A stretch of 59,477 nucleotides of DNA from Neorhizobium sp. UBA3556 (GTDB lineage: Bacteria > Pseudomonadota > Alphaproteobacteria > Rhizobiales > Rhizobiaceae): NCBI GenBank assembly GCA_002376235.1, contig DFNX01000008.1:81208-140684 (forward strand), in the 5' to 3' direction. How positions within the stretch are numbered: position 1 is the stretch's first letter; each line of letters opens with the position of its first letter. Shown here piece by piece: positions 34,239 through 44,200 of this stretch. Position numbers and translations under genes: made by a program. The notes beneath the pieces are model-generated. The model was not told the origin of the DNA. It saw nothing but the letters and a program-made list of their open reading frames with translations, and made no database searches.

Positions 34239-37200
34239 TGGCCGCTCGCACAACAGCACGAAGGTCAAAGCCGGCCGGAGGACGCGCGACCGAAGGAGGC
34301 ATGGATTTTCAGGCAGAGGTCGGCACATGGCTCGCGGCGCATATCCTGGCCCGTGTTCCGGTCGGCGGCCGCTTTGGACTAGCCAATGTTCCGCTTCCGG
34401 TTAGCCTGCGTCTGGAGACTGGAGAAGGCCTTGATGACATCGAGCTCGGACAGGATGACGATACCCGGATCGACTTTCAGAGCAAGACCAGCGCTGGCCT
34501 TACGCAGGATGCTGAAAGCCCTCTCGGCAAAACCATCGCACAACTTGTTAGCACCATGGTCGAAGCGCGTACAACAGGTGTTGTCGTCGATGTCGAGCAG
34601 TATCGGGCTATCCTTGCGGTAGGAGCCGGTGCGCCCCGTACGCTTGAGAATCTCGAGAAAGGCTGCCGGGCCTTCGATACCGGTGGCACCTGGACGACGG
34701 TGAAGTCGCAACGCAGTCAGGTTGAAGCTGACGCGCTGGATCTCTTCGAGACCCATGCACGCGCCGCCTGTGTGGATCTTTCCGTCGCCCCTCCAAGCGA
34801 CGACGAGCTGGTCACTATGGCCCGGCTGTTCAAGATCGTCCGATTCTCGATGGACGAGGGCCAAGATAATTGGCGCGAGGCCTCCCGCGTTCTCGGATCA
34901 CGTGTCTATAGCTCGGAGACTGCCGGCGACGCCCCCTTACGAGACCTCAAAACCATTGTCCGGGGCCTCATTGGCAGCGGTGCGCCGGCGGACCGAGAAG
35001 GGCTATTGCGAGCGCTCCGAGTGCTAGGGCATAATGACACCAAGGCTCCCGGTTATGATGCCGATCTCGCTCGCGTCTCTGCGATTACCGATGCAGAACT
35101 TACCCGGCTGGCTGGCCATACGCGCCTGCCGATCGCGGGTGGGACACCGGTTCCCCGTCAAAGTGACGGCCCGATGGCGGCTGCGATCGCGACCGGTTCG
35201 CTGATCGTGATCGGCGAGCCCGGCGCGGGAAAAACCGGGGCCCTCGTGGCGCTGGCACAAACGCGACGCGCCGCCGGCGAGACAGTCGTGTTTCTCTCGG
35301 TCGATCGCTTCCCAGGCGTTGCGATTGCTGCCGATCTTCAATCCGAGCTTCAGCTCGCTCGACCGTTGGCCGAGGTGCTCGCCGCAGCGCCCGGCGCGGG
35401 TCGAAAACTGCTCATCATCGACGCGCTCGATGCGGCGCGTGGTGGCCCTGCCGAAGCCGTATTCGCGCAGCTAGTCGAGACAATGGCTGCACAGGATACG
35501 TCCTGGACGATCGCGGCGTCTATCCGCACGTTCGATCTCAAAAATGGCCGGCGTTTTCACGACGCACTTCCCGGCTCCCCGCCCGATCCAGCATTCGCCG
35601 ATCCGACGCTGCGCAATGTCCGCCATTTCAACGTGCCGCGCCTCAGCGATGCGGATCTCAACCAGGCCGGCACGGACGCGGCCGCACTAGGCAGCTTGCT
35701 TTATGCGGCACCTAAGCGGCTGCGCGATCTCTTGCGAAACATCTTCAACCTTTCGCTCGCTGCACAACTGCTCTCTGATGGCGTTGATCCGGACAGTATT
35801 CGAACAGTCTCGACCCAATCGGATCTGATCGATGCCTACGAGGACCGGCGGCTGGCGGGCACGCTGCTGCATCGCGCCGCCGGCGCGACGGTTGATGTGA
35901 TGGTCCGCCGCGGCCGCCTCACCATCCGCAAGGTGCTCATCGCGCATGACAGTGTCGATGACGTGATCGCCTCGGGCGTACTCACTGAAGCCGGCGATCT
36001 CGTTAGTTTTTCGCATCACGTCCTTTTCGACCATGTTGCGGGACGTTTCTTTTTGGAATGGGACGAGCCTGGGCACTTGGCCGCGCAGCTGAAAGGCGAT
36101 AGCGCAATCGCGCTGATGCTCGCGCCAGCCTTGCGTTTTGCCGTCGAGCGGCTATGGCGCAACGACGGCGAGGGCAAGCGTGCCGTTTGGCGTCTCATTG
36201 CTGATATCTACGCTGACACCACCGTCGATCCCGTATTGGCCAATGTCGCCTTGCGGACGGCAATAGAGGGTGTGAGCTCTGCATCCGACGTCGCTGGCCT
36301 GATTTCGCTGATCCAAACGCGTTCTACCGACGTGGCGATGGCGACGCTGTTGTCGCGACTCGCGCGTTTCGTGGGACTTTCGGTCGATGCTTCGGGAGGC
36401 GTTGCGCGTGAGCAGGCCATAGCGTGGGCGGAGGTTGCTGACGCTGCGATCGCGACCGCCATTCGTGAACTGTCCGACCCGACACGGTTTCTGCTCCAGA
36501 TATTATTCGACAAGGATGTTCTATCGGATGCATCGCTTCTTAGCCTATTCGGCCGTGCTTCGCGCGCGCTCCTTACACTAGCGTGGGCAGCTGATCCGCC
36601 GAAGCGGCAAACAGCCGTGAATGCGATCCGGTTTGTGGGCAAAAGCTTTGCTTCCGACCCTTTGGCATCCCGCGTGTTGTTGGATCGTATCCTGCGAGAT
36701 CCTCATTTCTCGACGTATGCCGACAAGGAAGCGGGCTGGCTATCTGAGCAGATCTTACCGATTGCGCGATCAGATAGCGATTTTGCCGTTGAAATTTATC
36801 GAGTGCTTTACTCCCGCGAGATCAGCGATGACAGTGTCTCGCATTTTGGCGGTCAACCCAGCCGGATCATGCCGCTTTCCTCAAACCGCAGACAGGACTA
36901 CCTCCACTGCCGATATCATCTTAGCAAGGATGCGCGGCAGCTGCTTGACCTATCGGCACATGCCGGCACACGCGCTGCGATTGAGGTGGCATTAGGTGAC
37001 ATTGGTCGTGACCTTCCGCTCGGCGATCGACGGGTCCGTGTAAACGTCGCCGGGCGCGAGCCGTTTGATCTCCTGGGCAACGATTTTGCGCCACTCGCTT
37101 GGGATCAACCGAACGGAAGGGGTGGGAACACGGATGACAATGTTCTTGGCCATTTTGTCGGCTTTTTGCGAGAATGCCCGAGGGCGGCTTTTGCCGAATG

Positions 37201-39163
37201 CGTCCAGGCGGCCGCAACAAACTACTCAAGTCCCGCCGTGTGGGCGCGGCTGCTCGGCGTGGGGACGGAACGGGTCGCCGAGTTCGCAGAAGATATGTGG
37301 CCGTATGCGAGCAATCTGGCGATCCTTGCCCATCAGGGTACGGTCAGGGACGCCGCCCGCTTTCTGGCGGCAGCCTATCCTCTCCGATCGACCGAGCAGC
37401 GCGCCGAGTTTGAAGCGGAAGCACTACGTCCCGGTCTGTTTCCCGACGAGCATGACCAGCGCTGGTGGCGACGGGTCTTGAGCCGATTCCTCTCATCGGT
37501 CGACGAGGCGTCAATAGCAACGGGCGCGATGCATGCGCTGCGCGCCGAAATGGCCGCAGCAGGCGAACTCGGGGGGAATCCTCCTCTTCGCACGATGACG
37601 GTTACCTCAAGTCCAGCGCGTGGAATGATGCGGAGCATTCTCGAAAGAGAGGGTATCGATGTGGCCACCGGCGTTGATGCGCAAATGCTCACCCAATCGG
37701 ACGCACTTGCGGAACGAGTGAGGGAAACATCATCGGCAAGCGACGCTGCCACTCTATCCGCTTTATGGCGGGAGACGGAAGCAACCATTGTCATGTTCGA
37801 CGCGAACGCCCCGGCCCTCCATGCAAGCTCTGAACAGCCTGTTTGGGGCAATATCAGCAATGCGGTCGAACGGATTGCGGGTAGCGAGGCGTATATCCCA
37901 GAAAGCAAAGGGATGCCGTCGATTGACGCCTTGCTACGCGTGCTGGATCGCCTCTGGGCAAGCCGTTTTCCGGAACCGAGAGAGACAGAAGGCTCCGCGC
38001 GCAGCTATGGCAATTGGGAAGTTCGCGTCTATGCGGCCGAAGCCTATGTGCAACTTGCAGATAGGTTCGGAGAAGAACGCCCCGAAATAATCGACATGAT
38101 CGAAGCGGTTCTCGCGGACCCGGTGCCAGTCGTGCGGATGCAAGCGGCCGAAAACCTACAGGTTCTAAGTCGTGTCGCGCCAGAAAAAATGTGGGAGCTT
38201 GCCGCGCGCGTCGTGCGAAATGAAGCAAACGTCGATGTACTTACTTTCCACGTCGGTAACGTGCTAACGCGTTTGATCTGGGACGACGTCGACCGCGCTG
38301 AAGGATTGATAGAGATCGTTGAACAGCGCCGTCGTGATTTCGATCGGAGGGAGAAGTCGGGGCGAGATGAACTTTCTGAAGTTCTGGGTGGACTCATAGC
38401 CCAGCTCTGGGTTGGGCAGAACAGAGAAAGGGCGCTGCAGTGGCTTTTAGAATGGCTGCAGGATCTGGTCACGAGCCAGGACTTGCTAACAGCGTTCATC
38501 TCGCCGCTTCGCGAGGCGTTCATCGCGCGCTATGCCTCAGGCAAAGACAATGACCCGTCGCTTTCTGATCGCGCGCAGCGTGGGTCAATGCTTATCCTCG
38601 AAGCCTGTTCATCCGCCGCCACGCGAAGCTACGCGGCCTTGATCGCGGACAATTGCGAGGGAGCGGCGCGAGAGACGGCGATTGCACGTTACCGGGCCGC
38701 AGAGCACATCATCAACCATCTCATGAATCAGCTTTACTTCGGTTCGGGGGCATACAGGGAAAGCAGCAACCCAAGTCAGGGGCTTGCGACCGTTGAGGCC
38801 ATGCGCTGCTACCTTGCCGACTATAGGCCGATGCTGGTACTGTTGGCGGAGTCTCACGAGCCGGCGACGCATCATCATCTCATCGAACTCTACGAATATT
38901 TAATACCTGGCGATCCCGCTGGCGTCTTCAAGGCACTCCATAGGCTCTTACTGGGTGCCGGTATGCGGGAAGGCTATCATCACGAAAGCCTCGCGCTCAC
39001 ATTGATCGTAAGGATCGTCACACGCTACCTTGCCGACTATCGTTCCCTTTTCGAAGATGAAGCATGCCGCACCTGCCTGCTCGATATCCTAAGGCTGTTT
39101 TCGGATGTCGGCTGGCCCGACGCGATGAAGCTGCTCTATGACCTGCCGGAGCTGCTACGCTAA
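34238..39163 (+). CDS. Giant STAND-like NTPase with N-terminal nuclease-like domain
   Basis: 1641 residues. N-terminal domain: FQAEVGTWLAAHIL, then GLDDIELGQDDDTRIDFQSK (about 64-82), a D...Q-x-K arrangement like the Cap4/DUF4297 nucleases. Central P-loop: VIGEPGAGKT (326-333) and Walker B LLIIDALDA (D about 395). From about residue 560 to the end there is a continuous helical array of HEAT/TPR character. This is the overall plan of Avs-type antiviral STAND proteins, though I cannot place it in a named Avs class. The ATG overlaps the Shedu stop (TAATG); an ATG at 34301 just after GAAGGAGG is an alternative start. Confidence 0.75.
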   Translation: MAARTTARRSKPAGGRATEGGMDFQAEVGTWLAAHILARVPVGGRFGLANVPLPVSLRLETGEGLDDIELGQDDDTRIDFQSKTSAGLTQDAESPLGKTIAQLVSTMVEARTTGVVVDVEQYRAILAVGAGAPRTLENLEKGCRAFDTGGTWTTVKSQRSQVEADALDLFETHARAACVDLSVAPPSDDELVTMARLFKIVRFSMDEGQDNWREASRVLGSRVYSSETAGDAPLRDLKTIVRGLIGSGAPADREGLLRALRVLGHNDTKAPGYDADLARVSAITDAELTRLAGHTRLPIAGGTPVPRQSDGPMAAAIATGSLIVIGEPGAGKTGALVALAQTRRAAGETVVFLSVDRFPGVAIAADLQSELQLARPLAEVLAAAPGAGRKLLIIDALDAARGGPAEAVFAQLVETMAAQDTSWTIAASIRTFDLKNGRRFHDALPGSPPDPAFADPTLRNVRHFNVPRLSDADLNQAGTDAAALGSLLYAAPKRLRDLLRNIFNLSLAAQLLSDGVDPDSIRTVSTQSDLIDAYEDRRLAGTLLHRAAGATVDVMVRRGRLTIRKVLIAHDSVDDVIASGVLTEAGDLVSFSHHVLFDHVAGRFFLEWDEPGHLAAQLKGDSAIALMLAPALRFAVERLWRNDGEGKRAVWRLIADIYADTTVDPVLANVALRTAIEGVSSASDVAGLISLIQTRSTDVAMATLLSRLARFVGLSVDASGGVAREQAIAWAEVADAAIATAIRELSDPTRFLLQILFDKDVLSDASLLSLFGRASRALLTLAWAADPPKRQTAVNAIRFVGKSFASDPLASRVLLDRILRDPHFSTYADKEAGWLSEQILPIARSDSDFAVEIYRVLYSREISDDSVSHFGGQPSRIMPLSSNRRQDYLHCRYHLSKDARQLLDLSAHAGTRAAIEVALGDIGRDLPLGDRRVRVNVAGREPFDLLGNDFAPLAWDQPNGRGGNTDDNVLGHFVGFLRECPRAAFAECVQAAATNYSSPAVWARLLGVGTERVAEFAEDMWPYASNLAILAHQGTVRDAARFLAAAYPLRSTEQRAEFEAEALRPGLFPDEHDQRWWRRVLSRFLSSVDEASIATGAMHALRAEMAAAGELGGNPPLRTMTVTSSPARGMMRSILEREGIDVATGVDAQMLTQSDALAERVRETSSASDAATLSALWRETEATIVMFDANAPALHASSEQPVWGNISNAVERIAGSEAYIPESKGMPSIDALLRVLDRLWASRFPEPRETEGSARSYGNWEVRVYAAEAYVQLADRFGEERPEIIDMIEAVLADPVPVVRMQAAENLQVLSRVAPEKMWELAARVVRNEANVDVLTFHVGNVLTRLIWDDVDRAEGLIEIVEQRRRDFDRREKSGRDELSEVLGGLIAQLWVGQNRERALQWLLEWLQDLVTSQDLLTAFISPLREAFIARYASGKDNDPSLSDRAQRGSMLILEACSSAATRSYAALIADNCEGAARETAIARYRAAEHIINHLMNQLYFGSGAYRESSNPSQGLATVEAMRCYLADYRPMLVLLAESHEPATHHHLIELYEYLIPGDPAGVFKALHRLLLGAGMREGYHHESLALTLIVRIVTRYLADYRSLFEDEACRTCLLDILRLFSDVGWPDAMKLLYDLPELLR

Positions 39164-39201
39164 AGTGTTCAGGGACCGCACGCTATTGGAGGAGGAGGAC
39201 A

Positions 39202-39453
39202 GTGGGGCCAGAAATCAGTGATGGCGTACTCCGGCGCGTCTGGAACGAGAAGACAATCCCTGTCGTGTTGCGGCGCGGCAAAGGTCAGCGAATTCGGATG
39301 CGTCTCCCCTACTCCAAGAACAGCCGGCTCTGGCTCCAAATATGGGCAGCGGCTACGGCCTGCTTGGATCGAACTGCCGCAATGCGGGGGCAGTCGAAAG
39401 CTCGGTTCAACGAGTTCGTGACGCGAGCGCTGGAGCATTACAAGCAGCTCTAG
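39202..39453 (+). CDS. Small basic protein, third gene of the Shedu/STAND operon
   Basis: 83 residues. GTG start preceded by GGAGGAGGA, 38 bases after the STAND gene. Very basic N-terminal half (VLRRVWNEKTIPVVLRRGKG, then RIRMRLPYSKNSRLWLQ) and a helical tail (RFNEFVTRALEHYKQL). No family recognised. Nucleic-acid binding is suggested only by charge. Confidence 0.65.
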   Translation: MGPEISDGVLRRVWNEKTIPVVLRRGKGQRIRMRLPYSKNSRLWLQIWAAATACLDRTAAMRGQSKARFNEFVTRALEHYKQL

Positions 39454-39862
39454 GTGATCCGACCCTATGGGCTTCAACGGGCTGATCGAGATGGCTATGC
39501 GATGTCGAAAACCCTAAATGTTTCAGAAGCAGGTGTACCTTATCGTCCGTATCCGGGAGATCAATCTCATCGGGAAGGGCAATCCGGAGAGAGTGCGGCT
39601 TCCGTTTTTTCTCCACATGATGACATAACCGTCGCGGGCAAAGCCTAGAACAAACGCGTCAACAAGCCTAACCTTGCCGTCGATGGTATCGATGAAGTCG
39701 GCCTTGCATGAAATGCCGACTCGGTGCACCTTGCCATTCGTGGTTGGGCACCCGCGACTTGTCGCCGAGTCAAACGTCTGGAACTTGCTTATCTTCGCAA
39801 CCGCAACCGCATCCCACAGCGGCTTGCTGCGTAATCGGCGAACGGCATGCCAATAGCTGGAG
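39454..39862. other. Gap after the Shedu/STAND operon
   Basis: About 400 bases. A minus-strand frame (39523-39933) has some protein-like stretches (ISCKADFIDTIDGKVRLVDAF) but no ribosome site, and its N-terminal part lies antisense to the next gene. I do not call it. Confidence 0.4.
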
Positions 39863-40672
39863 ATGCTGATGTTTGAACTCAAAATCAATCCAAGTTTTGA
39901 AAACCTCGAGGCTGCAAAGCACGAGTTGCTCAAGAAACTTCCAGCGGTGAAATCATCCCACCGATGCGAAGCGCTCGGCAGGAGCCTTGGCTACGGAAGC
40001 TATTCAGCGGCGCGGGCCGCGTCGAAAAAGACTGCTGACCCAGTTATTGTGGACGGGCAGGCGTTTCAGAAATATCTCGAGAGCCAGGGATTCAACGTTT
40101 CCTCAAATGTCCTTTATCGAGCGATTGCAAAGGTTGCGATCGCTAACGTCGTCACTGCCAACGAGTTGCTCAGCGTATGGGGGATTGGTTCAGGCAGGTC
40201 ACAGCGGAAGCCTGACGGAAAGTGGGAAGATCCCCAAGAGCGGTACGCGCGCTTTAGGAAACACCGATCGGAGTTGTTTGAAGACTACGCGATCACCCCC
40301 TTCCTGCTGTCACTAGCCCTTTTAGCAAGAGTTGCCCGCACAAAGACGATCCGGCAAGGAACGGGTAGCTACGGTGTGAAGCACATCGCCGAGAATTTTA
40401 AATGCACCTATCCAGACGGCGAGAAACTCGGACCGCATTATGTGCCGAACGGCGTGCTGATAGCTGCGGCAATCCATGCCGGATTTATGACGAAATCCCA
40501 CTTCGACGAGCTTGGCTATCACTCGCTGAATGTGACGTTCAATATGTCGAAGCCTTGCCTCGATGACCTCGATTATGAAATTCGTCCCAACACTGGCCGG
40601 TCCGAGGATCGGAGACGTGCTGAGGAACGCCGGAGACTGAAGAAGGCGTCCCCGACAATATGGGGGCTTTAG
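39863..40672 (+). CDS. Hypothetical protein of the defence island
   Basis: 269 residues, mostly helical, with EALGRSLGYGSYSAARAAS near residue 40 (a short helical motif seen at the N-terminus of several uncharacterised plasmid proteins), a basic central region (RKHRSELFEDYAITPFLLSL) and a charged C-terminus. No catalytic motif is visible. ATG 39863 or 39869 could be the start. It converges on the Gabija-like operon and overlaps its last 4 bases. Confidence 0.6.
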   Translation: MLMFELKINPSFENLEAAKHELLKKLPAVKSSHRCEALGRSLGYGSYSAARAASKKTADPVIVDGQAFQKYLESQGFNVSSNVLYRAIAKVAIANVVTANELLSVWGIGSGRSQRKPDGKWEDPQERYARFRKHRSELFEDYAITPFLLSLALLARVARTKTIRQGTGSYGVKHIAENFKCTYPDGEKLGPHYVPNGVLIAAAIHAGFMTKSHFDELGYHSLNVTFNMSKPCLDDLDYEIRPNTGRSEDRRRAEERRRLKKASPTIWGL

Positions 40673-42189
40673 AAGCTGAATAACGGTGTCGGATTATCGC
40701 GGCAGACAACAAGGGTCAGGCTCTTCTTCGCTCTGCTAAGCCCGACATACATCAGCCGGCGCTTGTAATCGGTATTCGAAAACGAGGTTTTGTCACACAT
40801 CATCACCACGGCATTGTCGCACTCGAGGCCTTTCGATTTATGGACGGTGCTGATGCATTTCCTGGGAGGTTGCGGGTGCGAAAATGTTCTGCGTCTGGTG
40901 ATTTCGCCCAGACCTTCCTGGGCGGAAACAAAGCTGCCGAGTTTGATCGCGTCGTGAAATTCGCTTTTGAGATCAATCGAGATCTGCGAGAAGCCCGCCG
41001 TTTTGTTGGCGATGAGACCCTTGAGATACGCAAGCGCTAGGCCGACGCCTTGATGATCAGGCCTTTCCAGCAAGTGGCGGCTCAGTGCTTGCAGTTCCGC
41101 CGGCATCCCGCGTGTTAGTTTGACGCACTTGTCCTCCACTTCTTTTCTGATGCGCTGACCATGCGTTGATGCGGTAAATCCGGTACAGGTGGCGCCTACA
41201 AAGCTTATGAAGGCATCTGTCATATCTGCGACCGAGCCCTGTGAGCGCTCTGCACTGGCCACCAACGCTGATAGCGCGTTGCGGCTGTGGCCCTCCCAGA
41301 TCCGCATCGACCGGTAGAAGAACGCGTTCAGATGATCGACTCGATCATTGGCAGAAGCAAGCACGAGCAGTTGCCGGGATCTTGCCGCCAGGTCTGAGAT
41401 TGGACGGCGGTCGTCTCTCGACATTGCAAGTGCCTTGCGAGCGTTGCTGGCCGAATTGCTGGCGTACAAAACTGTCAATCCCCTGGGCAGCGCACCGGCA
41501 AGGCTTATGGCGCGCCCATTTGAAAGCGTTTCGCGGGCGTCGAGGACCCATTTTCCGAGGTCGGGAGAGCCATCCTTCCATCGGTGAGGTACTGATAGTT
41601 TGCCGAACCCGCCTAGTGTTGTCAGTTGCATCCACCGTTCCAGCGCCAATCGCGTGCCGTTGCCACGTCCGCCATAGATGATCTGCATAGGATCGCCCAG
41701 GAACCTAATCTGTGAGCCTGCTCTGTGCAGAGCCATCACTGCCGCGTGCTGATCAGCGCCCGCATCCTGGTGTTCATCACAAACGATGATCGGATAGAGC
41801 CTGGCGGCGGCTCTTGATACAGACACCGCACGTTCGAGAAGCCGGCTGCAGCGAGCGGCCACGACGTCGTAAGCATCGTGTTCACGAGCCCAGCTTCCCA
41901 CATCGGCCGGCAGATCCAGGGCACGATGGTACATCGCTGCAATCTCTGTCAGGAAACTGTCGATGGTCCGGATCTCTACGCGAGAGGATTCGCCTCGGGT
42001 GCGGTCGGCGAATACCGACCTGGCGGCATGTGTATGCGTCAGGATGAGCACTCGACCCGCCGGAAGCGTCCGGGCGGCCTTTGAAGCATACCGGGCGCCT
42101 TGGTAGGTCTTCCCGCAACCGGCAGGCGCTTCGATCACGACAAGGCCTTGATCGGAGCATAAGAGCGAAAAGACGTCCTCGTCCGTCAA
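40669..42189 (-). CDS. gajB: UvrD/Rep-like helicase, Gabija GajB-like
   Basis: 506 residues. Superfamily 1 motifs: Walker A EAPAGCGKT, motif II IIVCDEHQDAG (DEHQ), motif III region RFLGDPMQIIYGG, motif V TVHKSKGLEC and motif VI YVGLSRAKKSL. No ATG fits the gajA overlap; a TTG at 42189 overlaps the upstream stop (TTTTGA) with GGGGAGC before it, and gives a length close to known GajB (about 500). GajB is the helicase-like partner that works with the GajA nuclease. Confidence 0.8.
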   Translation of the reverse strand: MTDEDVFSLLCSDQGLVVIEAPAGCGKTYQGARYASKAARTLPAGRVLILTHTHAARSVFADRTRGESSRVEIRTIDSFLTEIAAMYHRALDLPADVGSWAREHDAYDVVAARCSRLLERAVSVSRAAARLYPIIVCDEHQDAGADQHAAVMALHRAGSQIRFLGDPMQIIYGGRGNGTRLALERWMQLTTLGGFGKLSVPHRWKDGSPDLGKWVLDARETLSNGRAISLAGALPRGLTVLYASNSASNARKALAMSRDDRRPISDLAARSRQLLVLASANDRVDHLNAFFYRSMRIWEGHSRNALSALVASAERSQGSVADMTDAFISFVGATCTGFTASTHGQRIRKEVEDKCVKLTRGMPAELQALSRHLLERPDHQGVGLALAYLKGLIANKTAGFSQISIDLKSEFHDAIKLGSFVSAQEGLGEITRRRTFSHPQPPRKCISTVHKSKGLECDNAVVMMCDKTSFSNTDYKRRLMYVGLSRAKKSLTLVVCRDNPTPLFSF

Positions 42190-43943
42190 AACGACAGCTC
42201 CCCGGGCGCGAAAGTCCGTTCGCCGACTTCCAATCGTATCGCGTTGATGAAAGGTAGCAGGTCCGGCTCGACCTTCGACCACAGGCCCAGGTCGATCATT
42301 TTTCCGCAAAGTTCAACACCGCCGCCGATCGACTTGAACCAGCGTTGACTATGCTTGCCCCATTCCTTGCCAGTTCGATCATCCGGCGCGCCGCTTTTGT
42401 CGCCAGTCGCGGCTGCGACAATGACCCTCCGAAGTGCTGCGGCAGACCCGCAAGCCTTCATGATGTCTGCCTCCTCCTTGCCCTCGATGCCGATCCGGTC
42501 GGCGAGGGTCCGGAGGCGTTCCCCACTGAGACCGTCTCCGTCAAAAGCAAGAGACAGCAATTTATCGTCGGGGACATGCGCAATGATGTTTTCTTCAAGA
42601 CATCCCGTCGGCCACTGAAAAAGCTTGGCACCAGCCGAAGTCTTGAGCTTTTGCCACCTCCCGGAAAACCTCCCCTCGTCGTCGCAAAAGCCGGCAGCAC
42701 TGATCCCAGCGGCATGGAGAGCTTCCAGAAGGCCAAGCATCGCATCGTTACCACCGCCGTCAGCAATGCGAATTCCGTAAATGTACTCCTGCCCGTTGAA
42801 AACGAGACGCAATAGGGTGCGGACAAAGCCTACCTCGGTCACGCCTTCAGCGATAATCGGGACACGCGACAAGAATGTCTCGGGATCACGGCTCTGCTGC
42901 CTCGCAACCTTTTCCTGGTGAAGCTGGCCAATTCGTCCGCTCCCATCCATGTACCAAAGAGCAGCTGCTTTTGCCGCCGCAATGACGATAGGGCTATGCG
43001 TCGTCAGAAAGCATTGCTGATCGTCAGATGCCAAAACATCGAGAAGCTGGCGCAGCCGGTAAGGCTCGAGCCCACGTTCGATTTCATCAATTACCGTCAG
43101 GCGGGTCGAGGCCTCGATTGCCCCTGCGACCTGAAGTGCCGCCATTCTGCGCGTTCCGGCCCCCCAACTCGCGAGAGGAAGCAGAGTGCCATCCTTGTCG
43201 GCAAGCAGGCCGACGAGAGCACCGATTGAAAGACCCTGGCTACTTGTCAACCCGATATCGAGATTGTGCGGGAGACCAGCCGCCTTCAATGTCTTATCGA
43301 GATCCTTCAGTGCTTCAGCCTCTTCGCCGGTAAAGGCACTTGAGACATCGACCGAAGCGACCTTTGCACTGATGCGGGACTTCAGATTGCCCTTGGAGAG
43401 GAGTCGATCGAGCGCAGAGCCCGTCACGAGCCGCAAATCTCGGTCATTGCGATCATCGTTGGCGAGCCGCACTACACCTATCTTTCTACGAAGACCTGTC
43501 GAAAGAGCAACGGGTTCCATGTTTGGCTGCACGACTTCCCATATCAGTTCCAGATCCGGCGTACCTCTGACCCGCAGGAGGTAAACAGGGTCACTGTTGG
43601 CGCCCTCCTGCTCGGGATCTGGCAGAACGGCATCCTTTCCATTCCATTCCCAAGGCCACAGCGTCTGCTGGAAATTCGCAAGTTCTATCTCAGTCGGCAA
43701 GCTGACGGCGGCCTCAATCGAGAAGCCTGCTTCAAGTGATCTGTTGTAATAGTCAGTTTCGGAAACCTGAGCAGAGTTTGTCGGGCTGAACAGCAACCCT
43801 ATTGCATGAAGAAGCGTCGATTTGCCGGAGTCCCCGCCTCCGATCAGCAGGTTCATCGTGCCATCGGGATACCATTCGGTCTCCGCCAGTCCTCGGAAGT
43901 TGGCAATCCGGAGGCGTCGTATGCGAGGTTGCTTGTTCATCAC
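42186..43943 (-). CDS. gajA: OLD-family ATPase/TOPRIM nuclease, Gabija GajA-like
   Basis: 585 residues. N-terminal ABC ATPase: Walker A GGGDSGKST (about 36-44), Walker B LTVIDEIERGLEP, switch FLTTHSP. C-terminal TOPRIM: IIAEGVTEVGFV (acidic Glu) and GFCDDEGRF (Asp-Asp). This is the overcoming-lysogenization-defect fold. The adjacent UvrD-like gene makes it a Gabija system, a nucleotide-sensing nicking nuclease complex. First gene of the pair. Confidence 0.85.
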   Translation of the reverse strand: MMNKQPRIRRLRIANFRGLAETEWYPDGTMNLLIGGGDSGKSTLLHAIGLLFSPTNSAQVSETDYYNRSLEAGFSIEAAVSLPTEIELANFQQTLWPWEWNGKDAVLPDPEQEGANSDPVYLLRVRGTPDLELIWEVVQPNMEPVALSTGLRRKIGVVRLANDDRNDRDLRLVTGSALDRLLSKGNLKSRISAKVASVDVSSAFTGEEAEALKDLDKTLKAAGLPHNLDIGLTSSQGLSIGALVGLLADKDGTLLPLASWGAGTRRMAALQVAGAIEASTRLTVIDEIERGLEPYRLRQLLDVLASDDQQCFLTTHSPIVIAAAKAAALWYMDGSGRIGQLHQEKVARQQSRDPETFLSRVPIIAEGVTEVGFVRTLLRLVFNGQEYIYGIRIADGGGNDAMLGLLEALHAAGISAAGFCDDEGRFSGRWQKLKTSAGAKLFQWPTGCLEENIIAHVPDDKLLSLAFDGDGLSGERLRTLADRIGIEGKEEADIMKACGSAAALRRVIVAAATGDKSGAPDDRTGKEWGKHSQRWFKSIGGGVELCGKMIDLGLWSKVEPDLLPFINAIRLEVGERTFAPGELSF

Positions 43944-44200
43944 CGAGCCGAATCAGTAGATTGTAAGACCAACCACAAGCTGTCGAAGTTTCGGAGAATA
44001 GCAAGCTTTTGGAGATGAAGCATACACGGAGCGGCAATAACGAACGGTCGATGAACCGTAGATTTTTAAGCCGCTATCGAAGAAAGCCAACATGGCTTGC
44101 ACGTTGACCTGATGACCACAAACTTTCGCAGTTACGGGGCTCACTTACATTGACCGCTCTCATTCTAAAGAGCCGTTGCTGCAGTCTTTACAATACATCG

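Noticed and set aside
39523..39933. 136-residue minus-strand frame.
   Set aside because: No ribosome site, and its first part is antisense to the better-supported gene at 39863.
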